DNA of 64,000 bases, taken from the NCBI GenBank assembly GCA_039654915.1, contig CM077596.1, positions 74,897,751 to 74,961,750 on the forward strand, in the 5' to 3' direction. Position numbers and translations under genes: made by a program. The stretch comes from Aquilaria yunnanensis (lineage: Eukaryota > Streptophyta > Magnoliopsida > Malvales > Thymelaeaceae). Below the pieces are notes generated by a model, which worked only from the letters and a program-made list of their open reading frames with translations, was not told the DNA's origin and did not search any database. Positions 59,308 to 64,000 of this stretch are shown here, one piece after another. Position 1 is the stretch's first letter. Every line of letters starts with the position of its first letter.

Positions 59308-59499
59308 ACTTTCTTTAATTTTCAACTAAGGCACACAATTTTTTTCAATGTAGTGTATGTATATATAGTTATCTTTAATTGTTTTAAAACAACTAAATAT
59401 GTTTTCTAAAATACACTTTAAAAAACTGTACATAAAAAATAAAAACAGACATAAAAAAATAAAAATAAAAATTATTTTCTACAACTAAACACCACCTTA

Positions 59500-60397
59500 G
59501 TCTTTCGGGCGGTACTAATAATATATCTCAATGGTTCTCACGTGACGTGATGGTTGGCGTACGAAGAAATGGTTTTTTTCCCCCACCTCTGTTTCTGACT
59601 TTCTGCCTGCCCTTAATAAAGAGTTTTTTCCTCAGCGATTGTACCTCACAAAACTATTTTTTCGAGTCTCTTACGGGTGGAAGGTTCTCGGGAGAAAAGC
59701 TGCCCCGGTCCGGTCGGTGTGGTCGGTGTGCCCGCAGGGTGATAAATGTTAATAAAATCGAAAAAATCAAAAGGAATTATTTTGGTTAGGTAAGATGGCT
59801 CGTGCCGGTGCCGCTCGACTACAAAATTGTTATTAGTGTTTATATTTGAACCGAGCAAAGAAAATAAATAAGAAAATAATACGACTAACAATTATTCCCA
59901 TCAAGTCTACATATGCGAAGTTTTTTGGTTTCTAATTTTGTCTTAAATGTTAGATGTGAAATGTAAGTTATCAAAATTTTGTCCTTTCTTTAGAACTTTT
60001 GTTTTACATTTTTCAATTACATGTTCTTGGTTTCAATAAAAGAACAAAATAAATTGAATTACAATTTGAATGGTTTAAATAAAAATTGAAAATTTTATAT
60101 TATAATTTGAATGATTCGAACTAATCTTAGAATATAATTCAGATGATTTGGGACAAATTTTGTAAGAACTTAAAATTGATCAAATTGTTTTGTTTGAATC
60201 AGTTTTAAATCAGCCCAATAAACAAACCCCTAAACCGGGCCACATGGTCACAGTCACAGACCCTTATATAATAGTGGTTTGAAGCTGACAAGTCAAGTTA
60301 GAGGTGTGCAAAGACTATAAATTTAGGTCTGGCTTTTCATTTTTCCCGACCCATCCTTGCTCAATTTTGTAGCGAACTATTCAGACCCGGAAAGATG
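59500..60397. other. Intergenic sequence, no gene recognised
   Basis: A GC-richer patch at 59690-59740 ('ccggtcggtgtggtcggtgtgcc') and otherwise AT-rich sequence. No supported gene or complete repeat. Confidence 0.35.
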
Positions 60398-61765
60398 ATA
60401 AGGGTGAGCATAAGTTAGATTGGTTCGGTTTTTTTATGAAACCAAACAAATCCAAAATAGTAATGGTTTACCCAAACACGAACCAAATAGAAGTAGAACC
60501 ATAGATCTGGTTTTTCAATTATGATTCTCAACTTTTTTTTTATTCCTACCATACAAATATAATAATTAATAATTTTGTAATCTAATAAAATTGTATTCAC
60601 AACCAGTTTAAGAAATATTTAACATAATACACAACTTAATCCACATTTAAATTACATGGTTTTAATATATGTAGTAATGTATACATTTAAATCTATGTTT
60701 AAATGTACAAGTTCATATATAAATATATAAGTAATTTAGTAAAATCATAAATTTTACTCCCTTAGTCCCATATTTTTTGCACCACTTTTTTTTTTTGCCG
60801 TTCCAAATTTTTTGCACAATTCTCTTTTTTAGTAAGTTTTACTAAGCCAAATGACAGGTATACCCTTCTTTCCAATTCTCACAAAAACTTTAAACCCAAA
60901 TGATAAATGGTCAAAGATTGAGACGATTGATTCCGACAACAATGACGGAGGAGGAGGTGATTGACTCTAGCAATGAGGCGACGAGGCAATCAACCAAGGC
61001 AAGGAGCGCAATTGACTCCGATGACAAGGCGATGAGGTATCGGCCGAGGTAAGGAGGCGATTAACTTCGGCAACCGATGCAACTAGGCAATTAATTGAGG
61101 CGATGAGGTGATTGACTCTTGTGACGATGAGATCCAGGCGGTCAATGGAGGACGAGATCGATGTGGCTGAGAAATAAACGATGTGATGATGAGATCGATG
61201 GACGATAGACAAAGATAGACGCGACAACAGACAGACAAATGACACGAGGACACAATTGATGGACGATGGACGACTAACAGACACGATGATGGACAATCAA
61301 CAATTGATGCGACAATGAAGATCACTCATCTACCAATGATTACTCGAATTGAAGTTCACTATCGGTGGGATCTCCTGTATCTTGTCTTGGAATCCAATGC
61401 AAGTTAAGTGACGGGTTAAGGAAGGATGGATGCAAATCTGGATCGATTCAAGTGGCGTGCTTTAAAAAGCTTTACAAGCAAAGAGGGAAAGAATGGCAAA
61501 TTTGGAAAAATGAAGGCAAACAATAACACACCTTAGTTTCTGTGCAAATTTAAATGGTGCATAGATATCGGGATGGAGTGAGTAGTATATTTTTATATAT
61601 ACTTTGGATTCACTCACACCTCAACTTGGTTTTATAACAAACCCAAAAATTGATGGTTTTCTCAAATGTGAAACCAACCTCAAACCATGATTCATTTTTA
61701 CCCATCTTAATAAAAGCTGTTTGAACTGGTTCCCTATTCACCTAACCCATGCTCACCTCTACTTC
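60398..61765. mobile_element. Possible hAT-like element containing a nested mariner-like element
   Basis: The left 'gggtgagcataagttagattggttcggttt' and the reversed right 'aggtgagcatgggttagg..aaccagtt' resemble hAT-type MITE ends of the 'ggtgagca..ggttcggtt' kind. An 8-bp duplication was not confirmed. The mariner-like element at 60757-61582 lies inside it. Confidence 0.5.
60757..61582. mobile_element. Tc1/mariner-like (Stowaway-type ends) element
   Basis: Left CTCCCTTAGTCCCATA and reversed right CTCACTCCATCCCGATA ends, each bordered by TA (60755-60756, 61583-61584). 'tttgcaccac' near the left end and 'tgcaccattt' reversed near the right end extend the inverted repeat. The interior (60920-61420) is a degenerate run of 'gacgatgag'/'ggcgatgag' words that gives open frames on the minus strand (61296-60967) with no domain. 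No transposase is seen. Confidence 0.7.
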
Positions 61766-61810
61766 CTAATTCTCTATGTCCTAATGTTTTACTGCTACTA
61801 TTAAACTAAT

Positions 61811-63124
61811 GAGTAAAATCCATAGATGGAGGGTCACCTATCTTATTTTCATGTCCTAAATGAGTACTTGAAAGTTTATATTATCCTATCGAGGTAACTA
61901 TCCTTCTATTACATGTTCCAATTAACTACTTTCTATTAATTTGACTGTTAAATCAAATGAAAAATGCTGATGTGCAAAAGGAACTTTAAAATAAATCATG
62001 AATAACACTTTTAGCCCTTTATCCTTTCTTATCAGTAACTCTAAACCTTATACTTCTAAATCTATTATTCATCCTCCTCTCTTTTCGTCCTCTCCCTCCG
62101 CTTCCACCCTGCGTCCCTGCCATTCCCTAGGCGAATTGAATCTACCCAAATCTCTCTCCTCTCCCACCACAAAAATCCTCAGCACCTCAACAATCATTTG
62201 CTCCTCCTGAACAATCGAATCCACCCTTCCCTCCTCTCCCACACCACTTGCCTGTTTGCTGCGCCAATCTCATCCCTTAACTCGGTGACTCTGTGGTTTA
62301 GCCCGAAGAGTTTTCCAAGCAAAAGCCAACCTCGAGGCCCTCTCACTTGCCTGGCCATTCTCTAGTCCAAGTTCGGTTGCCGGTGAAGGTCCGGAAGCAG
62401 ATAATGGCACAATCGGCCTCACCTTTGCCTTATCTTTCATTTTGGGCATCTTGCCTTCGTCCTCATTGTTGCGCTCCACCATCGGGTTGCTCCACGCCTT
62501 GGCTCTATCTCATGCCACCATCGTGCCGCCCGCCAATTGTTAAGAAAGAATCGGAGATCGACAGCAACACTTCTTCATTGCCGCCGTGAATTTCGCTCTC
62601 TCTTTTTCTCTCAAGGTATGGCAGACGCATCACAAGGATAATCGACTGCGGCTAGAGGTAGTGAACTGGGAGGTCGTTGGAGATCGACGGCTGGAGGCAG
62701 TGAACTGGGAAGGCGGTTAAAGATCGATGGCTGGAGGGCAGTCGACGGTTAATGGAGGTTGTGAATTGGGAGGGCGATCGGAGATCGACGGCCGGAGGGC
62801 TGTCAGTGGAGCCAGCTTCTGGGTTAACGGCGGCAGAGATCAGGGGTTAGGGTTTTGGGGCTAGATTTGGTGGGGTAGGGTAAAAATGATCTTACTGGAA
62901 ATTTAAGGGTAGAATTAGTGATTGGAGACGTTTAATGAGTTGTTATTTTAAATTTATTTTAATATTATTTAATGTTATGCAGTATTTTACATTCAATTTA
63001 ACGGTAAAATTGACGGAAGGTACTTTAGTGGGATGAGCAATAAAAAGAAAGGTAGTTTGCTAGGACAATCTTATGATCAGGTATTTAAATAGGACAGAAA
63101 AATAAGCTAGGAATCCAAAATCTT
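61811..63124. mobile_element. MULE of the 9.96 kb family with unidentified GC-rich cargo
   Basis: The left arm from GAGTAAAATCCATAGATGG ('..ctatcttattttc') and the reversed right arm AGATTTTGGATTCCTAGCTTATTTTTC match each other and the arms of the element at 9955-11672. The 9-bp flanks TAAACTAAT (61802-61810 and 63125-63133) are perfect. The interior 62070-62880 is GC-rich. It contains short frames (for example 62482-62270 on the minus strand) and diverged repeats of 'gtgaactgggaggcggt..gatcgacggctggagg' at 62660-62800. No family was recognised in the cargo. Confidence 0.83.
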
Positions 63125-63133
63125 TAAACTAAT

Positions 63134-63979
63134 CATTGACCTATCAAATCACTAGTTTGCAAAAATTATTATTTACAATAATTAATTTATAATTTATTAA
63201 TAATTTATTATATATGTGTAAACTTTTTACATATATATGATAAATAAAAAATTATAATTTTTAATATAATTTTTTAAATTTTTCTAGCAAAAAATAAAAT
63301 ATAGCAAAGAACATGTTATAAAGGTCGTAGTTTATATAGTATTTCCGTCCAGAATTGACCGACTCTAAATCACGTAAGATAATATCTTTTTCTATATAGA
63401 TGATAGAACGCACAAAATTAAAATTTTTTGAAGACGTATCAATAGGTATCCGCTGCTCAAGAAACGATCATATTCTTGATCAATGTCTTCTTTTTTTTTT
63501 TCAGAAGCATACTTTCCAAATATATAAGAGAAGAGAAATTGGTATTATAGGTAAGAGAAAGATGATGACAATTTTTTTGGATCCAGAATGCAACCTAACT
63601 ACATAATAGTTGTTTACCTAAATCAGACTAAATTGCATAAATGGTTTTTAATCTTGAATTATTGTTTCATTTTAGTCCTTAACATATTAAAAGTTCTGTT
63701 TAGGTTCCAAAATCTATTAAAATTATTTTATTTTAATTTCTTACTTGATGAAATTTATTAATTCAGAATAACTATCTAATATAAAAATTTAAAATTATAA
63801 TTTAAATAATCAACAACTGTCTTCCAGTAAATTTAAAAACTTAATATTTTTTAACAACAAATGAATAATTTAAATTATGAGTTTTTCTTCCTCAATGAAA
63901 ATAAGTTCAATATATAAAGAGAAAAAAGTGATTTAAATTTTTTATTAATTATAAAAAATTGTTATACATACTAAATTAT
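63134..63979. other. AT-rich intergenic sequence
   Basis: No gene recognised. Phrases such as 'attttagtccttaacat' near 63670 resemble old transposon ends. Other sequence is simple AT-rich. Confidence 0.35.
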
Positions 63980-63981
63980 TA

Positions 63982-64000
63982 CCTCCGTCCCATAAATTTT
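63982..64000. mobile_element. Left end of a Stowaway-like element cut by the window end
   Basis: TA followed by CCTCCGTCCCATAAATTTT matches the CTCCGTCCC type of Tc1/mariner-like MITE end. Only 19 bases are inside the window. Confidence 0.45.

Larger units (their letters stand above)
58685..59496. mobile_element. PIF/Harbinger-like (Tourist-type) element
   Basis: The left end GGCCCTGTTTAGTTGT and the reversed right end GGTGGTGTTTAGTTGT are imperfect inverted repeats, flanked by TTA at 58682-58684 and 59497-59499, the PIF/Harbinger target size. The subterminal sequence 'gagaattttctaatttttctag' is typical of such elements. The interior is unusually GC-rich for a MITE and contains an open frame with 90-bp repeats, so it probably carries captured host sequence. 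Confidence 0.75.

Noticed and set aside
60967..61325. Ser/Ile/Val-rich minus-strand frames
   Set aside because: They translate a degenerate 'gatgag' array inside a mariner-like element, so the amino-acid composition is explained by the simple repeat.

Overview
This is an AT-rich stretch of a plant nuclear genome, most likely a eudicot. The evidence is spliced genes with GT..AG introns, plant-only families (phi-class glutathione S-transferases, a plant NF-YB factor) and a dense load of plant transposon types. No bacterial operon, tRNA, rRNA or CRISPR structure was seen.

Five genes look intact. A single-exon NF-YB histone-fold transcription factor lies at 13.25-13.76 kb. A four-exon ATG18a-like PROPPIN autophagy gene lies at 24.1-27.1 kb. 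Two tandem GSTF13-like glutathione S-transferases lie at 30.87-31.76 and 32.21-33.18 kb. A third, more diverged phi GST lies at 56.86-58.06 kb. All three GSTs keep the same three-exon layout (147 nt, 49 nt, then a long third exon). All five genes are on the + strand.

The rest is mostly transposable elements. Terminal inverted repeats (TIRs) and target-site duplications (TSDs) could be read for many of them: two hAT-type MITEs in one target site (4.96-6.17 kb); a MULE-like element (7.27-8.38 kb); a MULE family with copies at 9.96-11.67, about 52.97-54.61 and 61.81-63.12 kb, at least two carrying pieces of host genes; a long-TIR element (21.7-23.9 kb); a hAT MITE (29.05-29.52 kb); a CACTA end (35.5 kb); a decayed large MULE with a Ulp1-like gene and a convergent FAR1/mudrA-like transposase (about 40.2-48.7 kb), itself invaded by another repeat; a solo LTR of about 3.3 kb with a TATAT duplication (49.15-52.46 kb); a fragment of a calcium-dependent protein kinase just upstream of the third GST; a PIF/Harbinger-like element with a 182-codon ORF (58.69-59.50 kb); and Tc1/mariner-like elements (16.6-17.4, 60.8-61.6 kb, and one cut by the window end).

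The genes are not functionally linked to each other beyond the GST group. GSTs conjugate glutathione to xenobiotics and oxidation products, ATG18a acts in autophagosome formation, and NF-YB acts in CCAAT-box transcription complexes. The most unusual content is the gene-fragment cargo in the transposons, above all the aspartyl-protease/glycosyltransferase chimera at 11.0-11.2 kb. Family assignments were made by eye from remembered motifs, without database searches.
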